From: Bacteroidales bacterium
GTDB taxonomy: Bacteria > Bacteroidota > Bacteroidia > Bacteroidales > GCA-2711565
Assembly (NCBI GenBank): GCA_028280405.1
Contig: JANQLW010000067.1
Coordinates: 1 to 32,417, forward strand
DNA length: 32,417 nt
Direction: 5' to 3'
Below, piece by piece: positions 1 through 8,417 of the stretch. Below the pieces are notes generated by a model, which had not been told where the DNA came from, ran no database searches, and saw only the letters and a program-made list of their open reading frames with translations. The first letter of the stretch is position 1. Each line of letters begins with the position of its first letter. Position numbers and translations under genes: made by a program.

Positions 1-107
1 TGAAGTATTGATCTCAAAATGTAGAAAAGAAAAAAAGAAAGGAAAGCTTACACCTATGATGATCCTAAGCAAAATTCCCTTAAATTGACGGCTATGGGAA
101 CCGATCC
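1..107 (+). mobile_element. Insertion sequence end (left copy, partial)
   Basis: Bases 4-99 are an exact inverted copy of bases 32322-32417. After two differing bases (100-101) the six bases at 102-107 match again. The repeated block contains the last codons of an open frame reading into the window, then a stop at 86-88, then about 20 bp ending in GGGAnnCGATCC, which would fit an IS terminal repeat. The rest of the element lies outside the window. IS family not determined; the IS identity is inferred from the repeat plus the terminal reading frame. Confidence 0.55.
2..88 (+). CDS. C-terminal fragment of a putative transposase (partial, 5' end outside window)
   Basis: An open frame enters from the left edge and ends at a TGA at 86-88. 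It gives 28 residues that are lysine- and arginine-rich in the middle (RKEKKKGK) and end in ILSKIPLN. The same peptide is encoded at the right edge on the opposite strand. The basic tail and the repeated context suggest the end of a transposase, but no catalytic motif is inside the window, so the family is not identified. Confidence 0.4.
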   Translation, partial: EVLISKCRKEKKKGKLTPMMILSKIPLN

Positions 108-177
108 TCTTTATTGTTTATCTGATATCAGTTAGAATAAACATACAAAGGAATTAAAAACCGAAGGATCGGTTCCC
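96..177. repeat. 13-bp perfect inverted repeat flanking 56 bp
   Basis: GGGAACCGATCCT at 96-108 is the exact reverse complement of AGGATCGGTTCCC at 165-177. The first arm overlaps the end of the IS copy. The interior holds a 10-bp palindrome (CTGATATCAG, 122-131). This could be two facing IS ends, a very short MITE, or a hairpin formed at the insertion point. Confidence 0.6.
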
Positions 178-257
178 TGTTACCCATTCTATATCTAAAC
201 AGGCTTTGCCTGTCTGTAAAAAACATTTCAAATAATAATCTCTCCTTAATTAAATTG

Positions 258-282
258 ATTCCTGCCTGCGGCAGGCAGGAAT
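258..282. repeat. 12+1+12 perfect palindrome (REP-like)
   Basis: The left arm ATTCCTGCCTGC (258-269) and right arm GCAGGCAGGAAT (271-282) flank a single G. A shorter relative (GCCTGC-T-GCAGGC) lies inside the folded element near 30625. The GC-rich arms stand out from AT-rich surroundings, which fits a dispersed palindromic repeat. Its function is unknown. Confidence 0.6.
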
Positions 283-396
283 ATTTTCCCCGGAATCTAT
301 GCCAGCAGGTTCCAGGGTTTTACCTGAGGAATGACATTCCTCACATGTTAAATCTTATAACAAATCACATAGATATCAAACACTTAAAAACAACAA

Positions 397-421
397 CCCG
401 GAGGTAATTAGCTCCTCCGGG
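397..421 (-). terminator. Stem-loop, possible minus-strand terminator
   Basis: An 8-bp GC-rich stem (397-404 with 414-421) with a 9-nt loop. Read on the minus strand it is followed by TTGTTGTTTTT, a T-rich tract as in an intrinsic terminator. No minus-strand gene lies upstream to be terminated, so it may be a relic or a plus-strand leader structure. Confidence 0.35.
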
Positions 422-479
422 AAATACATAAATTCAAAAATAGCCCATACATTTACCATGTAAATTGAAAAAAGAATAT

Positions 480-487
480 TAAATTTG
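480..487 (+). promoter_or_regulatory. -7 box TAAATTTG upstream of the ATPase
   Basis: TAAATTTG matches the Bacteroidota -7 consensus TAnnTTTG and lies 22 bp before the ATG at 510. The expected TTTG about 19-21 bp upstream is not clear (only TTTA near 452). Confidence 0.4.
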
Positions 488-509
488 CATAATTAGAGTA
501 AATTTTAAA

Positions 510-1667
510 ATGTATATTAATCGCTTCATAGAACCAAAAGTTATAAAAAGCATTGCCAATTATCCGGTAACAGCTATATTAGGACCAAGACAGAGTGGGA
601 AATCAACATTGGTTAAACATATTCTTGAATCAATACCCAATGCCATTTCTCTTGATCTGGAAAGGCCATCCGATCTTGAAAAGTTAAAGGATGCCGAATG
701 GTTTCTTTCAGCTCAAAAAGGGAAACTTATTTTCTTGGATGAAATACAAAGGAAAAAAGAAATTTTCCCTTTAATCCGAAGTCTTGTAGATGAATGGGGA
801 GGAAATTCTCATTTTATTATTACAGGATCTGCTACTCGCGAGCTCTTAAAACAAAGCTCCGAATCTTTAGCAGGCAGAATTAGTTATTACACATTAATGC
901 CTTTTATATGGGATGAAATCAAAACCTATTCTTCTTTACATGATTTTTTAGTGAAAGGGGGATTTCCAAAAAGTATTTTACAAAAAGACGAAATATTATC
1001 GCTGGAATGGCGTTATAATTTCATAACCACCTTTCTTGAAAAGGATTTAGCATTTTGGTCTGGTTTTTCAACTTCAACAATGAGAAGACTATGGCAAATG
1101 CTTGCCCATTTCAATGGCCAAACGCTAAACTACTCATCATTGGGAAATTCTTTGGGTATTAGTCATACAACAATTCGGAACTATATCAATTTGCTGGAAT
1201 CAACCTATATGATAAAAATGCTTCCACCCTTTATGGGCAATACAGCTAAACGATTGGTAAAAGCCCCCAAAATTTACCTGACAGATACCGGTATCATCAA
1301 TGCACTATTATATCAGGATAATTTTGAGAAAATTGCGGGCCATCCTGTTTTTGGCAGCTTATGGGAAAGTATAGTCTTAACACATCTGATTTCACATTTC
1401 CCTAAAAGCCTATTGAGCTATTACAGAACAAGTAATGGGGCTGAAATCGATTTTATCATGGAAATTAAAGGCTTTACATTCTCCATTGAGTGTAAAAATT
1501 CACTATCACCGTCCATAACCAAAGGGAATCGTATTGCTTTTAATGATTTAAGCTCTGACATGAATTTTATTGTCTCCCCCATCTCACAAGAATGGAGTAT
1601 TAAACCCAATATCAATGTGGCTTCTTTAGAATCCCTGGTTGAGAAAATAGAAACATATACTCACTAA
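510..1667 (+). CDS. AAA-family ATPase with DUF4143-type C-terminal domain
   Basis: A 385-residue protein of the AAA_14/DUF4143 type that is widespread and poorly understood in bacteria and archaea. Seen: Walker A GPRQSGKST at residues 25-33, Walker B LIFLDE at 73-78, and a sensor-like strand FIITGS at 102-107. A winged-helix-like segment is plausible around 200-235. The C-terminal part has the spacing of a PD-(D/E)xK nuclease-like fold (E286, D314, E327-C-K329). No signal peptide or membrane segment. It is a single gene with its own weak promoter, next to an IS end and hairpin-rich DNA, and these genes are often scattered and mobile. Substrate is unknown; proposed roles in the family (DNA or toxin-related functions) are not demonstrated. 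Family assignment is strong, function is open. Confidence 0.88.
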   Translation: MYINRFIEPKVIKSIANYPVTAILGPRQSGKSTLVKHILESIPNAISLDLERPSDLEKLKDAEWFLSAQKGKLIFLDEIQRKKEIFPLIRSLVDEWGGNSHFIITGSATRELLKQSSESLAGRISYYTLMPFIWDEIKTYSSLHDFLVKGGFPKSILQKDEILSLEWRYNFITTFLEKDLAFWSGFSTSTMRRLWQMLAHFNGQTLNYSSLGNSLGISHTTIRNYINLLESTYMIKMLPPFMGNTAKRLVKAPKIYLTDTGIINALLYQDNFEKIAGHPVFGSLWESIVLTHLISHFPKSLLSYYRTSNGAEIDFIMEIKGFTFSIECKNSLSPSITKGNRIAFNDLSSDMNFIVSPISQEWSIKPNINVASLESLVEKIETYTH

Positions 1668-2171
1668 CTAATACCGGTTAACTATTACAATTTCTTATCA
1701 CTGACCGACAAGGTAAGAATTAGCGATTAACGATAAGAGATTGCTCCTGCAATTTTCAATTACCTTTAATCTTAGCGTAGTGAAAAACTTAGCGTCCTTT
1801 ACGTAATAGCTAGGCTTGATTTTGTTATTTTAAATGAGTAAAAATTACAAAGGTTAAATATTGCAAATATTCTAACTATATAAGAAAAAGAGAAGGCAAA
1901 TACCAATAAAAACAGAATATATATCATTGTATTTCTGTCACTTAAACACAAAACAAAACTCTCAGGCTTCCGCTTGACAAAAATCCTTCCAAAGACCTAA
2001 TTTAGAAGCATGATATTTAACAAAACATGATATATATCATATTTTTTACACAATTGGATGGTTCACCTTTTTTCTAAATTTGTCGCACTTCTATAGGAAA
2101 GAGCCTAGAAATTTAAATTCACTCTCACAGAGAGTTTTGGCGTATATACTAATCACAAAACTTAAAAATTA
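1668..2171. other. Intergenic stretch of about 500 bp
   Basis: No gene is supported. It contains a direct repeat of CTTAGCGT (1771-1778 and 1788-1795) followed by a third related word, and a long-range TCTTATC/GATAAGA pairing near 1692-1737. The right part carries the promoter at 2054-2082 and an ~85-nt leader with a small CTCTC/GAGAG hairpin near 2121-2135. No riboswitch was recognised. Confidence 0.5.
2054..2082 (+). promoter_or_regulatory. Bacteroidota-type promoter of the cysteine-synthase-like gene
   Basis: TTG at 2054-2056 and TAAATTTG at 2075-2082, 18 bp apart, match the -33/-7 pattern. The predicted transcript would start near 2089, giving a leader of about 80 nt. Confidence 0.55.
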
Positions 2172-3266
2172 ATGGATACCGAAAAGACAAAAAAATTAAA
2201 GAACCTTATTGGGAACACTCCGTTATTAGAAATAAATTTCAAATACAAAGGAGAAGATAGAGTTATTTATGCTAAGGCAGAAAACTTGAATATGACAGGT
2301 AGTATCAAAGACAGAATGGCCTTTCATATTTTAACAAAAGCTTATGAAAAAGGTGTCCTAAAAGAAGATGCTCCTATTTATGAAGCTACAAGTGGTAACA
2401 CAGGTATTGCATTCTCAGCTATTGGAAGAGCATTAGGACATCAGGTTCATATTTACATGCCGGATTGGATGAGTATGGAAAGAAAGAACCTAATTAGAAG
2501 TTTAGGAGCAGAAATCACTCTCGTAAGTAAAGAAGAAGGTGGATTTTTAGGCAGCATTGAAATGGCTAATAAAAAAGCTGAAAAAACCGGAGGGTTCTTG
2601 CCCAGCCAATTCTCAAATGAAGATAACTGTCAGGCTCACTATAACACTACCGGCCCGGAAATTTTCCATCAGTTAAAATACAGAAACCTTACTCCGGATG
2701 CATTTATTGCCGGTGTTGGAACCGGAGGAACCATTATGGGTGCGGGTAAATTTTTAAGAGAGCAAAATCCTGATATTAAGCTATATCCTCTTGAGCCGTC
2801 AAATTCACCGACTCTTACAACCGGATATAAAGTAGGAAAACACAGAGTTCAAGGTATTTCTGATGAATTCATTCCTTCAATTGTAAAACTTAACGAACTT
2901 GATGAAGTTATTGCTGTTGATGATGGTGATGCTATTATTATGGCTCAAATGCTTGCTAATAAATTAGGAATTGGGGTAGGGATCTCTTCCGGAGCGAACT
3001 TCATTGGAGCATTAATGGTACAGGAAAAATTAGGGAAAGATAAAGTGGTTGTTACCGTATTCTCTGATGACAATAAAAAATACTTAAGTACTGATTTACT
3101 AAGAGAAGAGCCTGTAAAAGAAGGCTTCCTTTCAATTGATATTGAACTGATCGACTTTACAGCTTTTAAAAGAGTATGTCATACTTGTTGTGAACCTATA
3201 GACTGTGTCGAGGCTAATTATAAAGTAGATGCAGCTATTGAATCTAATTGCCCTCACTGCAATTAG
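2172..3266 (+). CDS. cysK: PLP-dependent cysteine synthase family protein with Cys-rich C-terminal tail
   Basis: A 364-residue fold-type II PLP enzyme, most like O-acetylserine sulfhydrylase (cysteine synthase) or the cystathionine beta-synthase core. Seen: the Schiff-base lysine in SIKDR (K46), the substrate loop TSGNTG (73-78), the phosphate-binding GTGGT (183-187) and the pyridine-nitrogen serine in GISSGA (S272). The usual length is about 300-330; the extra ~30 residues carry C336xxC339C340, C345 and C360xxC363, a zinc-ribbon-like or Fe-S-like pattern at the very end. The cell role is presumably cysteine formation from O-acetylserine and sulfide in the cytoplasm. It is monocistronic: own promoter upstream, strong terminator downstream. 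A beta-synthase-like activity with another nucleophile cannot be excluded. Confidence 0.88.
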   Translation: MDTEKTKKLKNLIGNTPLLEINFKYKGEDRVIYAKAENLNMTGSIKDRMAFHILTKAYEKGVLKEDAPIYEATSGNTGIAFSAIGRALGHQVHIYMPDWMSMERKNLIRSLGAEITLVSKEEGGFLGSIEMANKKAEKTGGFLPSQFSNEDNCQAHYNTTGPEIFHQLKYRNLTPDAFIAGVGTGGTIMGAGKFLREQNPDIKLYPLEPSNSPTLTTGYKVGKHRVQGISDEFIPSIVKLNELDEVIAVDDGDAIIMAQMLANKLGIGVGISSGANFIGALMVQEKLGKDKVVVTVFSDDNKKYLSTDLLREEPVKEGFLSIDIELIDFTAFKRVCHTCCEPIDCVEANYKVDAAIESNCPHCN

Positions 3267-3295
3267 TTAGTATAAAAAATTTGGATTTTAACACT

Positions 3296-3327
3296 AAAAG
3301 GGGTGCTAATAAAGCACTCCTTTTTTG
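3296..3327 (+). terminator. Intrinsic terminator of the cysteine-synthase-like gene
   Basis: A 9-bp stem AGGGGTGCT (3299-3307) pairs with AGCACTCCT (3313-3321) with one G-U pair and a 5-nt loop, followed by a run of six T. Confidence 0.85.
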
Positions 3328-3396
3328 TAAATAATAATTTGATGCTATTGGTCGTTAATTTTACTAATTTTAAGTCACCATAATTTTATTAAATAG

Positions 3397-4266
3397 ATGA
3401 AAAAAACCATTGCACTCATATTATTATTTTTCCCCATAGGACTACTTGCCCAACTTACTGCAAATTTCACTCAATTAAATATTGGATGTTCCAGTAAATG
3501 TGATGGCATCATAAAAGTAGAAGTTAGCGGAGGAGCCGAACCTTATTCATTTGATTGGAAGGGAGCCGAAAATGATCCTGATGACCATAGTATTGCAATC
3601 AAACTTTGTGGAGGGAAATATAATATTACTATTACTGATGCCAATGGTATTAAATTGGATACTTCATATATAGTGGATGTTATGAAAGCTCCAAAATTAA
3701 CAATTAAAACTTTCCCAGGCGATACTGTATACATTCAAAAACCTGATGTCCAGTTCTCCTTTGAAAACTCAGAAGAGGATACTAATCCGGTTACGGAATG
3801 GTTATGGAATTTTGGAGACAATAACACTACAGATATTAAGGCTCCGGTACATACTTATTCAGCTGTAAATAACTATTTTGCTTCATTAAAAATTAAATAT
3901 GCTGAAAATTGCGATACAACCTTTGCACACCAGGTTAAGGTAAAATCAGTAAAGCTATTTATTCCTAATGTGATCACTCCAAATGGAGATGGAATAAATG
4001 ACAAGCTAATTATCACCAGTCAGGAGTCAAAGAATAGTTCTTCTATTGATGCTTCATACTCTTTAATAAACGATTTCTATATAAGTAATGAATTGGTTAT
4101 CCTTAACAGATGGGGACAAGAAGTTTATAAGTCTTCCAACTATCTAAATGATTGGGGTGGAGATAATTTATCAGATGGTGTATATTTCTATATTTTAAAA
4201 TGCCACGGCAAATTTGAAGATGATATATTTAAAGGAAGTATTAGCATTTTAGGAAGTAATAAATAA
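3397..4266 (+). CDS. Secreted protein with PKD-like domain and T9SS type B sorting domain
   Basis: A 289-residue exported protein. The N-terminus MKKTIALILLFFPIGLLAQ is a typical signal peptide ending at an AQ cleavage site. Residues about 25-95 resemble an SprB-type repeat (paired Cys, GG-x-YSFDW, YNITITDANG). Residues about 105-185 resemble a PKD domain (WLWNFGDNNTT, HTYS). From about residue 190 the tail IPNVITPNGDGIND, then LVILNRWGQEVYKS, then DGVYFYIL is the classic type B (gliding-motility, CHU_C-like) signal for export by the type IX system and surface anchoring. The small size suggests an adhesin-like or accessory surface protein; its ligand is unknown. It stands alone between a terminator and yajC. 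Confidence 0.85.
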   Translation: MKKTIALILLFFPIGLLAQLTANFTQLNIGCSSKCDGIIKVEVSGGAEPYSFDWKGAENDPDDHSIAIKLCGGKYNITITDANGIKLDTSYIVDVMKAPKLTIKTFPGDTVYIQKPDVQFSFENSEEDTNPVTEWLWNFGDNNTTDIKAPVHTYSAVNNYFASLKIKYAENCDTTFAHQVKVKSVKLFIPNVITPNGDGINDKLIITSQESKNSSSIDASYSLINDFYISNELVILNRWGQEVYKSSNYLNDWGGDNLSDGVYFYILKCHGKFEDDIFKGSISILGSNK

Positions 4267-4286
4267 TATATTTCTCTGTTTTTTTA

Positions 4287-4294
4287 TATTTTTG
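4287..4294 (+). promoter_or_regulatory. -7 box TATTTTTG before yajC
   Basis: An exact TAnnTTTG match located 21 bp before the ATG at 4316. It overlaps the in-frame TTG at 4292, showing that this TTG is promoter sequence and not a start codon. Confidence 0.55.
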
Positions 4295-4315
4295 CAGCAA
4301 ATAAAATTTACGCAA

Positions 4316-4642
4316 ATGAACTTTTTAAACTTTTTATTATTTATGCCACAGGAAGGACAAGAGTCTGGAGGTTTTATGTCATTCCTACCTTTAATTCTTA
4401 TCGTTGTAGTATTCTATTTGTTTTTCATTCGTCCGCAAATGAAAAAAACAAAAGAACAAAGAAAATACAGAGAAGCACTTAAGAAAGGGGACAGAATCAT
4501 TACCATAGGTGGTATTCATGGGAAAATTGCTGAAGTAAAAGAAACAACTTTTATTATTGAAATATCTCCTAACATTAGAATAGTTATTGAAAAATCTGCA
4601 ATTGCAGGAGAAGGAGGAAGCCAATTAGGAGAAAAAAAATAA
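4316..4642 (+). CDS. yajC: Preprotein translocase accessory subunit YajC
   Basis: A 108-residue single-pass membrane protein that associates with SecDF and the Sec translocon. Seen: a hydrophobic helix at residues 22-38 (FLPLILIVVVFYLFF) followed directly by the diagnostic IRPQMKKTKEQRK and the small beta domain with GDRIITIGGIHGKI. Length is normal for YajC. The frame is open from a TTG at 4292, but that codon lies inside a -7 promoter box, so the ATG at 4316 is chosen. It is followed by a perfect hairpin terminator and then by the YbbR-like gene and coaE, a neighbourhood familiar in Bacteroidota. Confidence 0.92.
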   Translation: MNFLNFLLFMPQEGQESGGFMSFLPLILIVVVFYLFFIRPQMKKTKEQRKYREALKKGDRIITIGGIHGKIAEVKETTFIIEISPNIRIVIEKSAIAGEGGSQLGEKK

Positions 4643-4661
4643 TATTTAAAGAAATTTCATC

Positions 4662-4695
4662 AAAAAGGGATCTTTAATTAAAGGTTCCTTTTTTT
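4662..4695 (+). terminator. Intrinsic terminator after yajC
   Basis: A 16-bp fully paired stem (counting G-U pairs): the arm starting AAAAAGGGATC pairs with the arm ending GGTTCCTTTTT, and the T tract continues into the next gene's leader. It may only partly uncouple yajC from the genes downstream. Confidence 0.75.
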
Positions 4696-4712
4696 ATTAT
4701 CTTGCATAAAAA

Positions 4713-5705
4713 ATGATCTTGAAAAGAGAGATTTTAAATATCATTAAACATTTTAGTGAAAAGAAAGCGATCACTAACAAATCAAAGGTTCCTATCTTCT
4801 TAATTTGTTTATCTATATCTCTTTTTATTTGGTTAATGATTAAAATGTCGCAAGATTATACTAAAGAAATAATTTTCCCGATATCATATTCTAATCCACC
4901 ACAAGAACAAATACTCACTAAATCATTAGATACTGTTGTATTGCTAAAACTAAATTCCAGAGGGTTTGATTTGATGAATCTTACTTTCTTTAAACGAAAA
5001 AAAACGATCAATATAAATCTGGCAGGAAAAAGAATTAATAAGAACAGATATTCATTAGGCAATTATATTCTTACTGAGAATATCAAATATCAGATCAGGC
5101 AACAAATAGATTTCACGGATAAGGTCATAGAAATTTTACCGGATACCTTGCATTTCATTTTAGAAGATATTTCAACAAAAGAGATTAAAGTAATCAGCAA
5201 TATTGAATACAGCTTAAAAACTCAACATCAAGTATATGGCGATATACATATTTATCCTGAATCGGTAATAATTTCCGGGCCACCTTCTTTAATTGACACC
5301 ATCACATCCGTTAAAACTTCTAAAATAAATTTTAACGAATTAGATAAGTCTGTAAAAACCAAAGTACACATTAGCCCACCTATATCGAATAACAATTTAA
5401 ATTTGTCTCATGATAGTGTTGAAATAAGTATTCCTATTGAAAAATTTACAGAAGGAGTGGTCAATGTACCTATTGAAATCAAAGGCCCTCCTGAACGGCC
5501 AATAAAATTATTCCCGGAAAATGCTAAAATTACATATTTAATTGCATTGAAAGATTTCACCAGTTTTAAAACAGAAATGATCAGTGCAGGGATTCAATTT
5601 GATTCAACTAAAAAATGGCAAAATATTAAGATATTTCAGCAGCCTTCCTATATAAAGATTACGAATATTCATCCTCAAAGTGTTGAACATTTATTTTTAA
5701 AATAA
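4713..5705 (+). CDS. YbbR-like domain-containing membrane-anchored protein
   Basis: A 330-residue protein with one N-terminal membrane helix (residues about 27-45, VPIFLICLSISLFIWLMIKM) and a long extracytoplasmic part built of repeated beta-rich segments. The recurring pattern PESVIISGPPSLIDTI and VNVPIEIKGPP is typical of YbbR repeats. In Firmicutes the related CdaR regulates the diadenylate cyclase CdaA; in Bacteroidota the protein is a general neighbour of yajC and coaE and no cyclase is encoded here. Its stop codon overlaps the coaE start by one base (TAATG), so translation is likely coupled. Family fairly sure, function unknown. Confidence 0.8.
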   Translation: MILKREILNIIKHFSEKKAITNKSKVPIFLICLSISLFIWLMIKMSQDYTKEIIFPISYSNPPQEQILTKSLDTVVLLKLNSRGFDLMNLTFFKRKKTININLAGKRINKNRYSLGNYILTENIKYQIRQQIDFTDKVIEILPDTLHFILEDISTKEIKVISNIEYSLKTQHQVYGDIHIYPESVIISGPPSLIDTITSVKTSKINFNELDKSVKTKVHISPPISNNNLNLSHDSVEISIPIEKFTEGVVNVPIEIKGPPERPIKLFPENAKITYLIALKDFTSFKTEMISAGIQFDSTKKWQNIKIFQQPSYIKITNIHPQSVEHLFLK

Positions 5706-6301
5706 TGATAATAATAGGATTAACGGGTAATATTGGCAGTGGCAAATCAATCATTTGTATGGTATTTGAATCATTAGGCATTCCTGTTTTTTATGCAGAT
5801 ATTGAAGCAAAAAAAATTCTTCACAACAAAAAACTAACAAACATAATAACAGAAGTATTAGGAAAAGAAATATTGAATACTGAGGGGGAAATAGATAATA
5901 AAAAACTTGCTTCCACCGTATTTGGTAACAAGCAAAAACTGGGATTATTAAACGATTTAATTCACCCGGAAGTTTATCAAGCATTTACAAAATGGCTTGA
6001 CCATCAAAACAATTCGAAATATGCAATTATTGAAGCTGCTATACTTTTCGAAAGTGGCTTTGATAAATATGTGGACCTTAGTATAAACGTGTATGCTGAA
6101 AAAAGTATAAGAATTAAAAGAATTTCTAAAAGAGATAAGATAAAGGAAACCGAGATTCTCAAAAGGATGAACAATCAATTATCAGATGAAGAAAAAATCA
6201 AGTTAGCAGATTTCACGATCTATAATGACGGTAAGCTTGTCATCCCTCAGATTCTTGATCTTCATAAAAAGATATCAAGCATGAAAAAAGAGGGTGCTTA
6301 A
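5705..6301 (+). CDS. coaE: Dephospho-CoA kinase
   Basis: A 198-residue cytoplasmic P-loop kinase that phosphorylates the 3'-hydroxyl of dephospho-CoA in the last step of coenzyme A synthesis. Seen: the P-loop GLTGNIGSGKS at residues 5-15, the acidic YADIEAKKILH at 30-40 (D32 as in the family's conserved AD), and the lid region with RISKRDK and RMNNQ. Length is standard. The ATG overlaps the preceding stop by one base. Downstream, 24 bp after the stop, lies a MITE-like repeat that could act as a transcription end between this gene and the convergent lipoprotein gene. Confidence 0.93.
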   Translation: MIIIGLTGNIGSGKSIICMVFESLGIPVFYADIEAKKILHNKKLTNIITEVLGKEILNTEGEIDNKKLASTVFGNKQKLGLLNDLIHPEVYQAFTKWLDHQNNSKYAIIEAAILFESGFDKYVDLSINVYAEKSIRIKRISKRDKIKETEILKRMNNQLSDEEKIKLADFTIYNDGKLVIPQILDLHKKISSMKKEGA

Positions 6302-6324
6302 AAAGTGTAAAAAATTGATTTTTA

Positions 6325-6404
6325 GTCAGGGCGTGAATTGTTAATTGATTAAATACATGCATTTTATTTTTTGAAGAATTTTGCAAGTAAATTCACACCC
6401 TGAC
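6325..6404. mobile_element. MITE-like repeat, copy 1
   Basis: An 80-bp element bounded by GTCAGGGCGTGAATT and AATTCACACCCTGAC, which are inverted repeats of each other with one difference. The whole 80 bp recurs in inverted orientation at 16715-16794 with only two mismatches. Outside the core, GTTTGGACA on the right still matches copy 2, while the left flank has decayed. It encodes no protein and sits between the convergent coaE and LruC-1 genes. Confidence 0.8.
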
Positions 6405-6440
6405 TGTTTGGACAATCTCTTTTAGTTTATTAATAATTTC

Positions 6441-8306
6441 TTAGTTGTTGACATAGATATTTCCAGAGTTCCTATATCCTGAATTATCTAGATACCAGTC
6501 AGGGAATAACGATCCGGCACTCTCCGCCCATTCCTGAAATTTCAGATGAGCTTTTATTACTTCAACCTTCTCATTTGGATAATCAAAACTTACTGGAATA
6601 TTAATTGCCCATGGTAAATTATTTGAAGTTTTATAGTACTTCGTTCCTATTTGAGTATCGTCATGTTGGGTTCCGAAATATGCCTGATTAGCTAAACTGG
6701 TAGGCGTATAATCCGGTAAATGAATTTCTCTTCCTCTGTCTCCATTGACAATCATAAAAGGATTATAAGGAGGTAATCCAGCATCATTTACAGAAACTGC
6801 AGTTTGAAATTCTATATGGATATTTTGAGTAACCGGCTCAACATAAGTAGCCCCAGGAGTTGTATTTACTCCAATACCTGAGCCCGGATGATTGAGTTTA
6901 TTAAACACATTATCAGTAGCAATAAAAGTTGCTTTAGCTTGGCCTGCTTCAGGTTTATTTGTTCCGAGTAGAGTAATATAAGACTTAGTTAAAGTTTGTC
7001 CGGTAACTTCCACTACATTAGCTGGCGGAGTATTTACCTCAAACCCGAATCCATTTTCTAAAGTAGCTCCTGCAGCTTTATAAATGATTTCAACATCAAG
7101 GTCTTTTAGTGCATTAGAACTATTTAATACTCTTTTATATCTGCAATCAACAACCAAATCATTAAAATCATAATCTCCCCTTCCAGGCCAGTTATCTTCA
7201 AAAGCTATTGAAGTATAGGTTGAATTTGAAGGATAGTAACTATTAAAAGCTCTTTCACTATCATTTGGATATTCATCCTCATCATCATTAACTCCGTCAT
7301 TATCCTGATCTAAAACAGGGCCGGTTACAATAACATTATCATAATTAATTTCACCTCCATAAATATGATTCCATAATAATATTTCACAAGAAGCCGTACC
7401 ATTAGGCATATTGGCTGCTACAGAATAATTTCTCCAGGTATTGCCGGTAGAGCTAACTGTTCTAGAATAATAAGCAATCGGCGAACCATTAGATCTTCTG
7501 GGAATAATATATAAATATGCTCTTTTAGTTCCACTGCCTTGTATTCTGATATCAGCACTAAAGGTAATCCTGTCACCAGGGCTGGCATTCACCAATTGAG
7601 CAACACCTCCATATCTGTATGATGCAGGTCGGGTAATCTTCAAATATTTATTTCCACTTTCATCAGCTTGTGTTACATATCCATTTAACTGGCTGGTAAT
7701 ATGCCATTTTTGGTCAACAACCAAAGCTGAATTCCAGTTCGTTATCGAACCAAAATCATTGTCATCAAAAGTTCCATTTCCAATAATATTGGCAGTAGCT
7801 TTTAAGTATGAAATAACTCCTCCATAACTATTTCCCGTAAACTCATTTTTCAAGGCTGATTCGTTCTCAGGAGCTGTCTGAGGTTCTTCACTGGAATACT
7901 CACTATCAAAATCAATAATTATAGCAGATTTTAGGGAGGAAGCTGCTTCCAATGATTTTGTAATTTCTCCTGCTACATTTTCAATGACAATCTCATTAAT
8001 AAAAGCCGGGATTCTAATACTCCCCTTATATTCTCCCTTGTCATCACAAGAAACGGAAGAAATAAGATTTTTTTCATCTCCATTCAAATAATAAATATCA
8101 ATTCTGGATTTCTGATTCGTAAAAATCATATGAGAAGGAAGCTTAATTTCAAGTTCCACATCCTTGGTATTCTCAAAATTAAATCCGTCAGCTATGCTCA
8201 TATTTTGCATATCTGTAGTTGGTTCAGGATCCGGAGTATCTCCAAACTTATTATTACATGAATATGCAATAATCCCGATAAATACAATCATTAAAATCTT
8301 TTTCAT
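6441..8306 (-). CDS. LruC domain-containing lipoprotein 1 (carbohydrate-binding-like middle)
   Basis: A 621-residue predicted outer-membrane or surface lipoprotein. The N-terminus MKKILMIVFIGIIAYSC carries a lipobox with Cys17. A small beta domain follows (about 50-120), then a region like a carbohydrate-binding jelly roll (about 175-330, starting IGNGTFDDNDFGSITNW and ending YDNVIVTGP). Next is an Asp-rich, probably calcium-binding linker DQDNDGVNDDEDEYPND (about 333-349) and the LruC domain (about 350-621) with its hallmark FEDNWPGRGDYDFNDLVVD and REIHLPDYTPTS. An upstream TTG in the same frame (8321) is rejected in favour of the ATG at 8306. Paralogous to the next gene. Function of LruC proteins is unknown; surface polymer binding is an inference from the architecture. 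Confidence 0.87.
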   Translation of the reverse strand: MKKILMIVFIGIIAYSCNNKFGDTPDPEPTTDMQNMSIADGFNFENTKDVELEIKLPSHMIFTNQKSRIDIYYLNGDEKNLISSVSCDDKGEYKGSIRIPAFINEIVIENVAGEITKSLEAASSLKSAIIIDFDSEYSSEEPQTAPENESALKNEFTGNSYGGVISYLKATANIIGNGTFDDNDFGSITNWNSALVVDQKWHITSQLNGYVTQADESGNKYLKITRPASYRYGGVAQLVNASPGDRITFSADIRIQGSGTKRAYLYIIPRRSNGSPIAYYSRTVSSTGNTWRNYSVAANMPNGTASCEILLWNHIYGGEINYDNVIVTGPVLDQDNDGVNDDEDEYPNDSERAFNSYYPSNSTYTSIAFEDNWPGRGDYDFNDLVVDCRYKRVLNSSNALKDLDVEIIYKAAGATLENGFGFEVNTPPANVVEVTGQTLTKSYITLLGTNKPEAGQAKATFIATDNVFNKLNHPGSGIGVNTTPGATYVEPVTQNIHIEFQTAVSVNDAGLPPYNPFMIVNGDRGREIHLPDYTPTSLANQAYFGTQHDDTQIGTKYYKTSNNLPWAINIPVSFDYPNEKVEVIKAHLKFQEWAESAGSLFPDWYLDNSGYRNSGNIYVNN

Positions 8307-8361
8307 ATTGTATGCTTTCAATTATTATCTCGTAAATATTTTTTATTGTTGACTAATATTA

Positions 8362-8394
8362 CAAAGATATAAAAAAATCTTACATATAGAACAA
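8362..8394 (-). promoter_or_regulatory. Promoter of LruC lipoprotein 1
   Basis: On the minus strand TATCTTTG (8369 to 8362) matches TAnnTTTG exactly. A TTG (8394 to 8392) lies 22 bp upstream, slightly longer than the usual spacing. The predicted leader is about 50 nt to the ATG at 8306. Confidence 0.6.
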
Positions 8395-8417
8395 TTCCCA
8401 ATATTAGAATTTAGTAT

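Larger units (their letters stand above)
178..509. other. Non-coding, hairpin-rich stretch between IS end and ATPase gene
   Basis: No convincing reading frame is seen here. It contains four further stem-loops: ACAGGC/GCCTGT (199-213, 3-nt loop); a 12+1+12 palindrome (258-282); an 8+1+8 palindrome GAGGAATG-A-CATTCCTC (326-342); and CCCGGAGG/CCTCCGGG with a 9-nt loop (397-421). No tRNA or known riboswitch shape was recognised. Confidence 0.6.

Noticed and set aside
1668..2171. Riboswitch or tRNA gene in the long gap before the cysteine-synthase-like gene
   Set aside because: No cloverleaf, no S-box-like core and no terminator-antiterminator pair were found by eye.
4292..4315. TTG as start of yajC
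   Set aside because: The TTG is the end of a TAnnTTTG promoter box; the ATG at 4316 fits the protein family length.
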